Shown here: positions 1 through 7,954 of the stretch, piece after piece
Position numbering within the stretch: position 1 is the stretch's first letter
How the letters are laid out: each line of letters opens with the position of its first letter
Origin: Ruaniaceae bacterium
Lineage (GTDB): Bacteria > Actinomycetota > Actinomycetes > Actinomycetales > Actinomycetaceae
Assembly: GCA_030450655.1 (NCBI GenBank)
Contig: JAKDIE010000049.1
Span: 1-8,046, forward strand
Direction: 5' to 3'
Length of the DNA: 8,046 bases
Notes under the pieces: generated by a model
Seen by the model: the letters and a program-made list of their open reading frames with translations, nothing else
Database searches by the model: none
Told to the model about the DNA's origin: nothing
Program-made: the position numbers and the translations under genes

Positions 1-29
1 CACCTCGCCCCGAAACTGACGCAACTTCG

Positions 30-620
30 CTAGAGTGTCCGGGTCATGAGGCGGCCGTCCTGATCGGACCAGAACGTTGCGAAGCCCAGGTGCTCGTAGA
101 AGCCGATCGCATTGGTGTTAGCGGCGCTCACGCCGAGATGGACGCCCGTCACGCCCCGGGCGCGCAACCGCGAAAGTAGCCACTCCATGAGAACCCGGCC
201 AGCACCCGTGCCTTGCAGCCGCGGTAGCAGATCGATGTGGAGGTGCGCGGGAAACTCGGCCAGCACCTGCTGCGGGACCTCCGGCCGCGCGTAGAAGAGC
301 TCGATGGCCTCGCGGTCCTGCTCGGATCCTGATCCGCGCGGGTACTGTTCCCGCAACCGCGGCCACCACTCGCGCTCGCACCACGCAGAGAAGGCATCCG
401 TGTCCGCGCAACCCAGAATGTACCCCGCCACACCCTCGGAATCGGCGACCACACCGGCGAGATCGGGCGAGTGAACCGCGTACGGCCCCGCGTAGACGTG
501 CCCAAGCAGATCGGGATTCGTCCCCGGGATGCCCTCCGGCCAGGCCGGATCGGCAGTGAACTGGCACACGCGGTAGAGGCCAGGAAGATCGGACAACACT
601 GCGGTGCGGATCTCAACCAT
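30..620 (-). CDS. GNAT-family N-acetyltransferase, similar to the OGA acetyltransferase-like group
   Basis: A complete 196-residue protein with one GNAT fold. The N-terminus (VEIRTAVLSDLPGLYRV) is a typical first GNAT strand and helix. The acetyl-CoA pyrophosphate loop is RLQGTGAGRVL at residues 134-144 (Q/R-x-x-G-x-G/A), and the motif B region is NTNAIGFYEHLGF at 168-180. The middle section (AGPYAVHSPDLAGVVAD, then GYILGCADT and EREWWPRLREQYP at about 44-94) resembles, from memory, the bacterial relatives of the C-terminal acetyltransferase-like domain of human O-GlcNAcase. The substrate cannot be told from sequence. ATG at 620 is chosen because the protein begins right at the fold; there is no convincing Shine-Dalgarno, but a possible leaderless promoter lies just upstream. 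The gene is 54 bp beyond the DUF4233 stop, so it may be the last gene of the cluster or a separate unit. No signal peptide or membrane segment is seen. The GNAT call is firm, the subgroup moderate. Confidence 0.9.
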   Translation of the reverse strand: MVEIRTAVLSDLPGLYRVCQFTADPAWPEGIPGTNPDLLGHVYAGPYAVHSPDLAGVVADSEGVAGYILGCADTDAFSAWCEREWWPRLREQYPRGSGSEQDREAIELFYARPEVPQQVLAEFPAHLHIDLLPRLQGTGAGRVLMEWLLSRLRARGVTGVHLGVSAANTNAIGFYEHLGFATFWSDQDGRLMTRTL

Positions 621-654
621 TGCCGCACCATACCTGAACCGGAATACGCGTGAA
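618..654 (-). promoter_or_regulatory. Candidate leaderless promoter for the GNAT gene
   Basis: Reading the minus strand, TTCACG (654-649) resembles a -35 box and TATGGT (632-627) a -10 box of the TANNNT type, with a 16-nt spacer. Only six bases (GCGGCA) separate the -10 box from the ATG, which would place the transcription start at or next to the start codon. Leaderless mRNAs with this geometry are common in actinobacteria, and the lack of a Shine-Dalgarno before this ATG fits. Each hexamer matches the sigma-70 consensus at only four of six positions, so chance is possible. Confidence 0.35.
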
Positions 655-674
655 CCCCCGTGCGTGCACCATTC

Positions 675-1031
675 TCAGTGAACCGCCGCAGCGTCCCGCT
701 CGGCGCGCTCGCGATCGATGCGCGCGCCCACCCGCAACGAGGCGATCCACAGTGCAACGAACACGAGCGCCAGCACCCACATCATGGGCACCGCGAAAGA
801 GATTGCCACCAGGACCGCCTGCACCAGCCATCCCACCCACACTCCGGCGGGTCCACGCGAAAGCCCCGCCGCCACGAACGCCAGCATCATCAGACCGATC
901 GTGGCGAGCCACACGGCACGCGACGGTGCCAGATCGAGTCCGTTCGCCACGGTGCCCGCGAAGAGCACCACGAGTGCCTCGCAGATCAGGATGGTCATCA
1001 TGAACATCGCACGTGCGGATTTACGGCCCAT
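675..1031 (-). CDS. DUF4233 domain-containing membrane protein
   Basis: A 118-residue protein with about four membrane segments, at residues 9-30, 38-58, 64-81 and 82-98. A basic N-terminus (MGRKSAR) precedes them and a charged tail (RIDRERAERD) follows, which suggests both ends are cytoplasmic. It is recognised as the DUF4233 family, small actinobacterial membrane proteins usually encoded directly after folC; their function is unknown. Here the three dha genes separate it from folC. ATG at 1031 is preferred; an in-frame TTG lies one codon upstream. The gene overlaps the end of dhaM by 11 bp and has no strong Shine-Dalgarno (only GGGG near -8), so its translation probably depends on ribosomes finishing dhaM. 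Family call from composition, topology and folC linkage; moderately sure. Confidence 0.8.
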   Translation of the reverse strand: MGRKSARAMFMMTILICEALVVLFAGTVANGLDLAPSRAVWLATIGLMMLAFVAAGLSRGPAGVWVGWLVQAVLVAISFAVPMMWVLALVFVALWIASLRVGARIDRERAERDAAAVH

Positions 1032-1677
1032 CAAAACCCCGTTCGATCAACGCCACGATCTCATCGACCGCCTGCTGAGCATCCGGCCCGACGGCGCGCA
1101 CGGTCACGCGTGCACCCATCGGTGCGTTGAGTGCGAGAAGAGAAAGCACCGAGGACGCATCCACACCGTTGATCGTCACCTCGCAGTCATACTCCGAGGC
1201 TCGCGTCGCAATAACCGCCGCCGGGCGCGCGTGCAGGCCCATCTCGTTCGCGAATGCGACGTCCCTCTCGATGGCCCCGCCATTGTCACGGGCCCCGGGA
1301 ATCGGGTGCCCCGCAGCTTCCGCGGCGGCGAGAACATCCGGCAGCCCCTTCCCCTGCGCTGCGGCTACCGACGCGGCCACGGCGCCCTCCACGAGCGGCG
1401 CGTCGGCGAGCCTCACGCAGTCCCCCTCGGTGAACTCGATGGCGGCACTCGCCGTCATCGTCGCCGAGCCGAGATCGGTGAGGACCACGACGTCGTGGCC
1501 TCCCGCTCGCAGAGCCGCGATCTCCACGGCGATCTTGTCAAACGAGGTACCAATACGCCCGTCGTCCGTCCCGCCCGCGGCACGGATCGCAACGGACGGC
1601 GCCATCTGTGCGGCAACCTCCACCACGCCCTCCGCCAGCTTCTCGGAGTGGGACACGATCAGGAGCGCAACGCTCAT
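1021..1677 (-). CDS. dhaM: Dihydroxyacetone kinase phosphotransfer subunit DhaM (EIIA-HPr fusion)
   Basis: A 218-residue cytoplasmic phosphocarrier that passes phosphate from the PTS to the ADP held by DhaL. Residues 1-125 form the mannose-type EIIA domain: LLIVSHSEKLAEG carries the phosphorylated histidine (H10), followed by GGTDDGRIGTS and the VVVLTDLGSATM segment. A short linker (about 126-136) leads to an HPr-like domain (137-218) with active-site H149 in GLHARPAA and a serine at about 176 (DASSVLSLLAL) in the place of HPr Ser46. The E. coli protein carries a third, EI-like domain; it is absent here and the stop follows directly, so this looks like a genuine two-domain form. ATG at 1677 is chosen over longer in-frame options: it has AAGGA six bases upstream, overlaps the dhaL stop (ATGA), and starts right at the EIIA fold. 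General EI would be needed to charge it and is not in the window. Confidence 0.93.
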   Translation of the reverse strand: MSVALLIVSHSEKLAEGVVEVAAQMAPSVAIRAAGGTDDGRIGTSFDKIAVEIAALRAGGHDVVVLTDLGSATMTASAAIEFTEGDCVRLADAPLVEGAVAASVAAAQGKGLPDVLAAAEAAGHPIPGARDNGGAIERDVAFANEMGLHARPAAVIATRASEYDCEVTINGVDASSVLSLLALNAPMGARVTVRAVGPDAQQAVDEIVALIERGFDGP

Positions 1678-2309
1678 GCAAAATCCTTCGCGGTATCGGC
1701 GGCAGCCTGAAGGAGCAGATACGTAGAGCGGGCGCCGGGATCCATGTGGCCGGCGGATCGCTCGCCGAGGTAGGACGCCCGGCCCTTCGTGGCGATCATC
1801 GGGATCGTGGCCTCGCACCCGGCGGCCGCACCTTCAGCCGCCGCCTGGAGAACACCAATGGGATCAACCCCGGCCTCGGCCGCCGCACGAGCCGAACGAA
1901 CCGCCGGCGCGAGCGCATCCACCATCGTCTTCTCGCCCTCGAGCGCGTGGCCGCGAGCCTGCACCCCGGTGAGCGCGGCCACGAGCATATCCGCCATTAC
2001 GAAGCCGGTCACGTCACCCGTGATCCGCTCGACGGCTTGAGCAGTTCGCAGTAAGGCTGTCCCGTAGAGAGGTCCGGCCGCGCCTCCCACTGTGGACATC
2101 AGTGTGGTGCCAGCGGTCTTGAGAGTCGATGCAATATCCGGGGCGGGCACCAGCCGCGCCCTGACCGCGGAGAATCCGCGGTCGAGATTCTCCCCGTGAT
2201 CGGCATCCCCAATCACCCGGTCAAGCTCGATCAGCTCGACTCTGTGCTCGGCAATCACATCGGCACAGCGCAGCATCCACGCTTCTGCCCATCGCGCATC
2301 TAGTGTCAT
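1674..2309 (-). CDS. dhaL: Dihydroxyacetone kinase ADP/ATP-binding subunit DhaL
   Basis: A 211-residue, all-helical nucleotide-binding subunit. It holds ADP through two magnesium ions, takes phosphate from DhaM and passes it to dihydroxyacetone on DhaK. LDRVIGDADHGENLDRGF contains the three metal-binding aspartates D30, D35 and D37, the same numbers as in E. coli DhaL as I recall them. The nucleotide-contact loop GGAAGPLYGT is at 75-84, and the conserved GRASYLGERSAGHMDPGARS is at 176-195, closely like E. coli. Length matches the family (about 210). The start ATG at 2309 shares one base with the dhaK stop (TAATG) and has GGAGGG just upstream. The 3' end overlaps dhaM by four bases (ATGA). No key residue is missing, so it should be active. 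In some bacteria DhaL can also contact a DhaR-type regulator, but no such gene is present here. Confidence 0.95.
   Translation of the reverse strand: MTLDARWAEAWMLRCADVIAEHRVELIELDRVIGDADHGENLDRGFSAVRARLVPAPDIASTLKTAGTTLMSTVGGAAGPLYGTALLRTAQAVERITGDVTGFVMADMLVAALTGVQARGHALEGEKTMVDALAPAVRSARAAAEAGVDPIGVLQAAAEGAAAGCEATIPMIATKGRASYLGERSAGHMDPGARSTYLLLQAAADTAKDFA
1684..1689 (-). promoter_or_regulatory. Ribosome binding site of dhaM
   Basis: GAAGGA lies six bases before the ATG at 1677. It decides the start against an in-frame extension of 47 residues that would reach back into dhaL and has no resemblance to the DhaM fold. Confidence 0.75.
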
Positions 2310-3310
2310 TAGGCCCTCCATCGCAGCCGCGCCGTGTGTACGGGCGCGTCCCACAGTTCAACAAACTCATCATCCATGCGCAGCAGCGTGATCGAACAGC
2401 CGCGCATCTCCAGCGAGGTCACGAAGCTGCCCACGAGCGAACGCGCCACCTCAATTCCGCGCGATTCAAGCCGCGACCGTGCGCGCCCATAGACGATGTG
2501 CAACTCGGACTCCGGTGTCCCGCCCATCCCATTGACGAGCAGCAGCACTCGCTCACCGGAGCGAACACCCAGATCTGCGAGGACCGCCTCCAAGAGCCGA
2601 TCCGCCACGTCATTCGCGCTCGCAGCCACAGCACGATACCGCCCAGGCTCGCCGTGAATGCCAATCCCGATCTCCATCTCATCGTCCCGCAGATCGAAGG
2701 ACGGGCGCCCCACATGCGGCACCACGGGCGCCTCGATCGCCACACCCATCGTCCTCAGGTTGGTGATCGCACGGCGCGCGATGGCGGCCACAGCATCAAG
2801 CGCAGCGCCACGTTCCGCCGCGGCACCAGCGAGCTTCTCCACAAGGATCGTCCCTGCCACACCACGCCGCCCTGCAGTGAAGGTCGAGTCCTCGACCGCC
2901 ACATCATCGTTGACGATGACACACACCACGTCATGGCCATCCATCGCGGCAAGCTCAGCGGCCACCTCGAAGTTCATCACGTCCCCGGTGTAGTTCTTCA
3001 CGATGTAGAGCACCCCAGCGCCGGAATCCACGGCACGAGTCGCCGCCAAAATCGGATCCGGCGGCGGCGAGGTGAACACGGCACCGGGCACAGCCACGTC
3101 CAGCATTCCGAGTCCCACGAAGCCCGCGTGCAGCGGTTCGTGGCCACTGCCTCCCCCCGAGAGGAGCGCCACCTTTCCTGCGATCGGCGCATCCGTGCGC
3201 ACCAAATACATGGGGTCCAGCGAGGCCCGCACGATCTCCTCGTTCGCGGCCGCGAAACCCATCACCGATTCAGCAACGAAATCAACGGGATCGTTGATGA
3301 GCTTCTTCAT
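2309..3310 (-). CDS. dhaK: Dihydroxyacetone kinase substrate-binding subunit DhaK
   Basis: A 333-residue cytoplasmic subunit that binds dihydroxyacetone covalently and presents it to phospho-DhaL, yielding dihydroxyacetone phosphate. The N-terminus (MKKLINDPVDFVAES) is nearly that of E. coli DhaK. SGGGSGHEP at 51-59 places H57; KNYTGDVMNF gives D110; GIGIHGEPG gives H219, the residue that forms the hemiaminal with substrate (E. coli H56, D109, H218). NDDVAVEDS, AGRRGVAGT and the C-terminal LWDAPVHT are also conserved. It is about 20 residues shorter than E. coli DhaK, with the difference in the segment after residue 225. It starts 45 bp after the folC stop with no visible Shine-Dalgarno and no convincing promoter, so it may be read from the ileS-folC transcript or from an unrecognised promoter inside the end of folC. 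No transporter, glycerol dehydrogenase or regulator accompanies it here. Confidence 0.95.
   Translation of the reverse strand: MKKLINDPVDFVAESVMGFAAANEEIVRASLDPMYLVRTDAPIAGKVALLSGGGSGHEPLHAGFVGLGMLDVAVPGAVFTSPPPDPILAATRAVDSGAGVLYIVKNYTGDVMNFEVAAELAAMDGHDVVCVIVNDDVAVEDSTFTAGRRGVAGTILVEKLAGAAAERGAALDAVAAIARRAITNLRTMGVAIEAPVVPHVGRPSFDLRDDEMEIGIGIHGEPGRYRAVAASANDVADRLLEAVLADLGVRSGERVLLLVNGMGGTPESELHIVYGRARSRLESRGIEVARSLVGSFVTSLEMRGCSITLLRMDDEFVELWDAPVHTARLRWRA
2314..2319 (-). promoter_or_regulatory. Ribosome binding site of dhaL within the end of dhaK
   Basis: GGAGGG lies four bases before the dhaL ATG and inside the last codons upstream of the dhaK stop. It fixes the dhaL start at 2309 rather than at an in-frame ATG twelve bases earlier, and implies translational coupling with dhaK. 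Confidence 0.8.
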
Positions 3311-3355
3311 ACGTTAACTGTGCAGGAATACGAGTCGATGAGCAACGAGCAGATC

Positions 3356-4708
3356 CTAGCCATCGGTCGAGCCGAACAGCTCCCGTGCCTCGGCCGCAAG
3401 AACCACTGAGCCGACGACGATCACCCCCGCCGCTCCCGCCGGAAGATCTGCTGACTCGGCCCGGGTAGCGGCCAGATCGATCGCATCGGCGAGGATCTGG
3501 GCCACGTGAACGTCGTCGGGATCGAACACCTCGCGCGCCACCTCGGCGAGATCCTCCACCGGCATCGCCCGTGCCGAGCGAATCTGGGTAACGACCACCT
3601 CGTCCACGAGCGGCTCGAGCTGCGAGAGAATCCCCTCTGCATCCTTATCCGCCATGCAGGCGAAAACGGCCACGAGCCGCTGGAATCCGAAGGATTCCTC
3701 GAGCGCGGGGCCGAGCGCGGCGATGCCGTGCGGGTTGTGCCCGGCATCGACCAGGACGGAGGGGGAGCTGCGAACCACCTCGAGCCTGCCCGGCGATGTG
3801 ACCTTCGCGAAGCCCTCCTCGACCACGTCACCCGGGAGCGCGCCGCGTCCGATCAGCGCCTCGACTGCCGCCAGCGCCAGCAGCGCGTTATCGGCCTGAT
3901 GCGCGCCGAACAGCGGCACGAAGATCTCGGTGTACAGCGCAGACGGGGTCCGCAGATCGATGAGCTGCCCCCCGACTCCAGGAATCCGCTCTACCACGGC
4001 GAGTTCCGAACCCGCCTCCACGAATCGGGCGCCCGCCTCCGCCGCCGCAACCGCGAGCACGCCAGCCGCGATCTCGTTCTGCTCCGCCACGATCACGGTG
4101 GAGCCCGGCTTGATGATGCCCGCCTTCTCCCCCGCGATCTCGCTCATGGAGTGCCCGAGCCACTGCTGGTGATCGTAATCGATGGGTGTGATCACGGCGA
4201 TCTCGCCGTCCACCACGTTCGTGGCGTCCCAACGGCCACCCATCCCGGTCTCGATGATCGCCACGTCCACCGGCGCATCGGCGAACGCCGCAAACGCCAT
4301 CACCGTGAAGACCTCGAAGAAGGACAGGCGCGGCCCGCCCTCGGCGAGGGACTGCGCGTCCACCATCTCGATGTACGGCGCCACGTCCTCCCAGGCCGCC
4401 ACGAACCGCTCGGGGCTGATCGGCTCGCCGTCGATCGCGATCCGTTCGCGCACGCTGTGCAGATGCGGGGACGTGAAGCGCCCCGTGCGCAGGCCGAGCG
4501 CGCGCACGAGCGATTCGGCCATCCGCGTCACGGATGTCTTGCCGTTGGTCCCCGCCACGTGGATCGTGCGGAACGTGCGCTCCGGGTTCGCCATGAGATC
4601 GACGACGGCGCGCACGCGGTCCAAAGACGGCTGCACCTTGTGCTCGGGTGCCCTGGTCAGAATCTCCCGGTAGATTTCCTCGACGCGCTGATCCTCGCGG
4701 GGGCTCAC
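3356..4708 (-). CDS. folC: Folylpolyglutamate synthase / dihydrofolate synthase FolC
   Basis: A 450-residue Mur-ligase-type enzyme that adds glutamate to folates with ATP, and probably also makes dihydrofolate from dihydropteroate. The ATP-binding loop is GTNGKTSV at 53-60. It is followed by TSPHL at 79-83, [12 protein letters not shown] at 153-164, D179-H180 in [19 protein letters not shown] at 194-202 (the lysine usually carbamylated in this family), HQADNA at 270-275, PGRLE at 306-310 and DAGHNPHG at 321-328, which opens the C-terminal domain. Length is normal. The start is GTG at 4708, overlapping the ileS stop as GTGA, with GGAGG seven bases upstream. A longer in-frame ATG at 4813 would add 35 low-complexity residues inside ileS and is rejected. 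The ileS-folC-DUF4233 linkage is an actinobacterial pattern as I know it (valS-folC also occurs). Expression should follow ileS translation. Confidence 0.95.
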   Translation of the reverse strand: MSPREDQRVEEIYREILTRAPEHKVQPSLDRVRAVVDLMANPERTFRTIHVAGTNGKTSVTRMAESLVRALGLRTGRFTSPHLHSVRERIAIDGEPISPERFVAAWEDVAPYIEMVDAQSLAEGGPRLSFFEVFTVMAFAAFADAPVDVAIIETGMGGRWDATNVVDGEIAVITPIDYDHQQWLGHSMSEIAGEKAGIIKPGSTVIVAEQNEIAAGVLAVAAAEAGARFVEAGSELAVVERIPGVGGQLIDLRTPSALYTEIFVPLFGAHQADNALLALAAVEALIGRGALPGDVVEEGFAKVTSPGRLEVVRSSPSVLVDAGHNPHGIAALGPALEESFGFQRLVAVFACMADKDAEGILSQLEPLVDEVVVTQIRSARAMPVEDLAEVAREVFDPDDVHVAQILADAIDLAATRAESADLPAGAAGVIVVGSVVLAAEARELFGSTDG

Positions 4709-7700
4709 TTGACTGCCTCCAGGCCCTCGATGGCTAGGCTCTCGCCCGCCGCGAGAGTCAACTCCACAATGAGGCATTCGCGCGCGATCATCTCGCGGTG
4801 CCGCTGCGCCCACTCCAGGCGATCGGCGGGAACGGCGAGGGTGAGCCGGATGCGGTCCGCCACGTGGAGATCGGCCTCCTTGCGGGCGTCCTGCACGAAG
4901 CGCACCACATCGCGGGCGTACCCTTCGGCCTCCAGATCGGCAGTGACAACCGTGTCCAGGACCACGAAGGAGCCCGATGCCAGCACGTCCGCGGCCGAGC
5001 CTTCGGCTGCGTCAACCGCCGTGGCGAGTTCGAACTGCCCCGCCCGCAGCACCACTGGGGAACCGTCCACGAGAACGCAGGGGAAGGCCACGCCGTCGGG
5101 CTGCTCCTCCCACTGGCCGGAGCGCTGCGCGGCGAAGAGTTGCGAGGTGAAGCGGCGCACGGCCGGATCGAGCTCGCGCGGCAGGATCGTGAGCTCGCGG
5201 CGCACGGCGAGGCCGGAATCGGCGGCGGAGGCGAGCTCCACCGCCTTGACGTTGACCTCGGAGGCGATCAGGTCCACGAACGGGGCGAGCGACTCGGGAT
5301 CGGCGAGCACCACGCGCAGCGACGCGAGCGGCAGGCGCACGGGCAGTGTATTGGCCTTGCGCAGGCCGTGGGCGGCCGAGACCACCGCACGCACCTCTTC
5401 CATGGCGGCCACGAGGGCGTCGTCGGCAACAGCCTCGGGCAGCACCGGCCAGTCCGTGAGGTGCACGGAGCGGCCGCCGGTCAGGCCCCGCCAGATCTCC
5501 TCGGAGACCATCGGGGCGAGCGGTGCCGCCACGCGCGCCACCACCTCGAGGGCCGTGCCGAGGGTATCGAAGGCGCGCAGGTCCTCCTCCCAGAAGCGAT
5601 CGCGCTGCGTGCGCACGTACCAGTTGGTGATGACGTCGAGGAAATCGCGCACCTTCTGGCAGGCCGCAGGGATATCGTTCTCATCGAAGAGCACGGCCAC
5701 GTCCCGGGCGAGATCGCGGGTGCGTGCGAGCAGGTAGCGGTCCATGGTCGTCAACGAGGCAAGCTCGGCGGCGTCCTCCAGGTCCAGCAGCCGCGCCTGG
5801 TAGCCGCGGCCGCCGTCCACGGTCCCGGCGTACAGCGCGAGGAAGTACCAGGTGTTCCAGAGCGGCAGCAGCACGGTGCGCGCCGCATCGCGTATCGCAT
5901 CCTCGGCCACCACCAGGTTGCCGCCGCGCAGCACCGGCGAGGACATCAGGGTCCAGCGCACGGCGTCCGAGCCGTAGGCATCGAACATTTCCAGCGGGTC
6001 CGGGTAGTTGCGCAGCGACTTCGACGCCTTGCGGCCGTCGTTGCCGAGAACGATGCCGTGCGAGATGCAGTTGAGGAACGCGGGCCGATCGAAGAGCGCG
6101 GTGGCGAGCACGTGCAGGGTGTAGAACCAGCCGCGGGTCTGCCCGATGTACTCGGTGATGAAGTCGCCCGGGTAGTGGTGTTCGAACCAGTCCGCGTTGG
6201 CGAACGGGTAGTGCACCTGTGCGAAGGGCATCGAGCCGGAATCGAACCACACGTCAAGGATGTCCGTGATGCGGCGCATCGTGGACTTACCGGTGGGATC
6301 GTCTGGGTTGGGGCGCGTCAGCTCGTCGATGAACGGGCGGTGCAGGTCCACCTCACCGGCGCGGTTGCGCGGCAGGCGGCCGAAGTCACGCTCGAGCTCG
6401 GCCAGCGAGCCGTACGCGTCGATGCGCGGGTACTCGGGATCGTCCGATTTCCACACGGGGATCGGGCTGCCCCAGTACCGGTTGCGGGAGATCGACCAGT
6501 CGCGTGCGCCGGCGAGCCAGTTGCCGAACACTCCGTCCTTGATGTGCTCGGGGACCCAATTGATCTCCTGGTTGAGCTCCACCATGCGATCGCGGAACCG
6601 CGTGACCTCCACGAACCAGGAGCTCACGGCCTTGTAGATCAACGGCTGACGGCAGCGCCAGCAGTGCGGATAGGAGTGGTTGTAAGAGGCGAAACGTACG
6701 AGCACGGCGCGCTCGGCCTCGGGGCGGCGGGCCAGCGGGCCGGTGGCATCACGCAGGTCCTTCGAGATCTGCACGTTCGCCTCGAACACGTGCTGGCCCT
6801 TGTAATCGGGGACCTCGGCGGTGAACTTTCCGCCCGCGTCCACGGGCACCACGGGGCGGATGCCCACGGCGTTGCACACGTTCATGTCATCCTCACCAAA
6901 TGCCGGGGCGAGGTGGACGATGCCGGTACCGTCCGTCGTCGTCACGAAATCGGCGGAGAGGACCGTGAATGCGTCCGGGCCGGGGGCCTCGTCGTCGGGG
7001 CGGCCCATGAAGTAGTCGAAGATCGGCGCGTAGCTGCGGCCCACGAGAGCGGATCCGGGATAGCGTGCCTCGATCTCGGGCTCCTCGCCGAGCTCCTTGG
7101 CGTAGCTCTCCAGCAGGGCCGCAGCGAGCACCACGCGCTCCCCCGCGAGGTCACCCTCGCGCGGCGCCACGGTCACGTACTCGATCTCGGGTCCTACGGC
7201 GATGGCGAGGTTCGAGGGCAGGGTCCAGGGCGTCGTGGTCCAGATCAGCGCCAGCTCCCCGGTCTCCAGGCGCACGCCCACGGTGACGGTCTGGTCCTGA
7301 CGGTCCTGGTACACGTCGTCGTCCATGCGCAGCTCGTGGTTGGACAGCGGCGTCTGATCGTTCCAGCAGTAGGGCAGCACCCGGTAGCCCTCGTATGCGA
7401 GGCCCTTGTCGTAGAGCTGCTTGAACGCCCAGATCACGGACTCCATGAAGGTCAGATCGAGCGTCTTGTAGTCGTTTTCGAAGTCCACCCAGCGCGCCTG
7501 GCGTGTCACGTAGTACTGCCACTCATCGGCGTAGGTCATCACCGAGGCGCGGCAGGCGTCATTGAACGCCTCGATGCCGATCTCCTCGATCTGGGACTTG
7601 TCCGTGATCCCGAGGACGCGCTCGGCCTCGAGCTCGGCGGGCAGCCCGTGGGTGTCCCAGCCGAAGCGGCGCTCCACGCGGCGGCCCTTCTGGGTCTGGT

Positions 7701-7944
7701 AGCGGCCAACAACGTCCTTCACATAGCCGGTCAGCAGGTGGCCGTAGTGCGGCAGGCCGTTGGCGAAGGGCGGGCCGTCGTAGAAGACGAACTCGTTCGC
7801 GCCGTTCTCGCCCGCAGGCCGGTTGTCGATGGAGGCCTGGAAGGTGCCGTCCTGCTTCCAGTACTCGAGGATCTGCGCCTCGATCTCGGGGAACGACGGC
7901 GATGAGACGAGTGTGGCGTCACGGTGCAGCGGGTACGTGCTCAA
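4705..7944 (-). CDS. ileS: Isoleucyl-tRNA synthetase, type 2 (eukaryote-like) IleRS
   Basis: A 1079-residue class I synthetase that charges tRNA-Ile. The HIGH motif is HYGH at 66-69 ([12 protein letters not shown]). The editing domain follows, with [11 protein letters not shown] at 235-245 and [15 protein letters not shown] at 339-353. [15 protein letters not shown] at 484-498 and [13 protein letters not shown] at 564-576 lead to the second catalytic motif, KASKS at 639-643, then LRNYPDP. The anticodon-binding helices and a long C-terminal extension complete the protein. [20 protein letters not shown] and the length point to the type 2 group, which also includes eukaryotic cytosolic enzymes and is often mupirocin-tolerant. 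KMSKS is the usual second motif, so the alanine at 640 (GCG codon) is unusual. The start is TTG at 7944, ten bases after AAGGAG; no ATG or GTG sits near the conserved N-terminus. A T-box leader lies directly upstream. Confidence 0.97.
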   Translation of the reverse strand: MSTYPLHRDATLVSSPSFPEIEAQILEYWKQDGTFQASIDNRPAGENGANEFVFYDGPPFANGLPHYGHLLTGYVKDVVGRYQTQKGRRVERRFGWDTHGLPAELEAERVLGITDKSQIEEIGIEAFNDACRASVMTYADEWQYYVTRQARWVDFENDYKTLDLTFMESVIWAFKQLYDKGLAYEGYRVLPYCWNDQTPLSNHELRMDDDVYQDRQDQTVTVGVRLETGELALIWTTTPWTLPSNLAIAVGPEIEYVTVAPREGDLAGERVVLAAALLESYAKELGEEPEIEARYPGSALVGRSYAPIFDYFMGRPDDEAPGPDAFTVLSADFVTTTDGTGIVHLAPAFGEDDMNVCNAVGIRPVVPVDAGGKFTAEVPDYKGQHVFEANVQISKDLRDATGPLARRPEAERAVLVRFASYNHSYPHCWRCRQPLIYKAVSSWFVEVTRFRDRMVELNQEINWVPEHIKDGVFGNWLAGARDWSISRNRYWGSPIPVWKSDDPEYPRIDAYGSLAELERDFGRLPRNRAGEVDLHRPFIDELTRPNPDDPTGKSTMRRITDILDVWFDSGSMPFAQVHYPFANADWFEHHYPGDFITEYIGQTRGWFYTLHVLATALFDRPAFLNCISHGIVLGNDGRKASKSLRNYPDPLEMFDAYGSDAVRWTLMSSPVLRGGNLVVAEDAIRDAARTVLLPLWNTWYFLALYAGTVDGGRGYQARLLDLEDAAELASLTTMDRYLLARTRDLARDVAVLFDENDIPAACQKVRDFLDVITNWYVRTQRDRFWEEDLRAFDTLGTALEVVARVAAPLAPMVSEEIWRGLTGGRSVHLTDWPVLPEAVADDALVAAMEEVRAVVSAAHGLRKANTLPVRLPLASLRVVLADPESLAPFVDLIASEVNVKAVELASAADSGLAVRRELTILPRELDPAVRRFTSQLFAAQRSGQWEEQPDGVAFPCVLVDGSPVVLRAGQFELATAVDAAEGSAADVLASGSFVVLDTVVTADLEAEGYARDVVRFVQDARKEADLHVADRIRLTLAVPADRLEWAQRHREMIARECLIVELTLAAGESLAIEGLEAVK
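4716..4720 (-). promoter_or_regulatory. Ribosome binding site of folC within the end of ileS
   Basis: GGAGG lies seven bases before the GTG at 4708, inside the last ileS codons. It supports the GTGA-overlap start and a coupled ileS-folC translation unit. Confidence 0.8.
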
Positions 7945-7954
7945 CTTCGGTGGT

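Noticed and set aside
1..29. Terminator or gene downstream of the GNAT gene
   Set aside because: Only 29 bases remain and no inverted repeat or reading frame can be supported.
635..684. Three copies of GGTTCA (minus strand) at 684-679, 656-651 and 640-635 as an operator
   Set aside because: Spacings of 28 and 16 bases are irregular, the copies are only six bases, and one lies in the DUF4233 coding end.
3353..3381. TAGGAT (3358-3353) as a -10 box for a dhaK promoter
   Set aside because: No acceptable -35 hexamer at 16-18 bases upstream (AGCTGT or its neighbours), and the box overlaps the folC stop codon; too weak to annotate.
2303..3409. A 368-codon open frame on the plus strand opposite dhaK
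   Set aside because: His/Arg-rich shadow of dhaK with no domain.
4709..4813. N-terminal extension of FolC by 35 residues
   Set aside because: It lies wholly inside ileS, is unlike any FolC N-terminus, and the GTG at 4708 has a good Shine-Dalgarno.
3506..5737. A 743-codon open frame on the plus strand across folC and ileS
   Set aside because: It spans two well-identified genes on the other strand and has low-complexity Ser/Arg/Thr-rich translation typical of a shadow frame.
4798..7905. A 1035-codon open frame on the plus strand opposite ileS
   Set aside because: Shadow of ileS: GC-rich third codon positions leave the opposite frame free of stops. The translation is rich in H, R, G and V with no recognisable domain, and ileS itself is certain.
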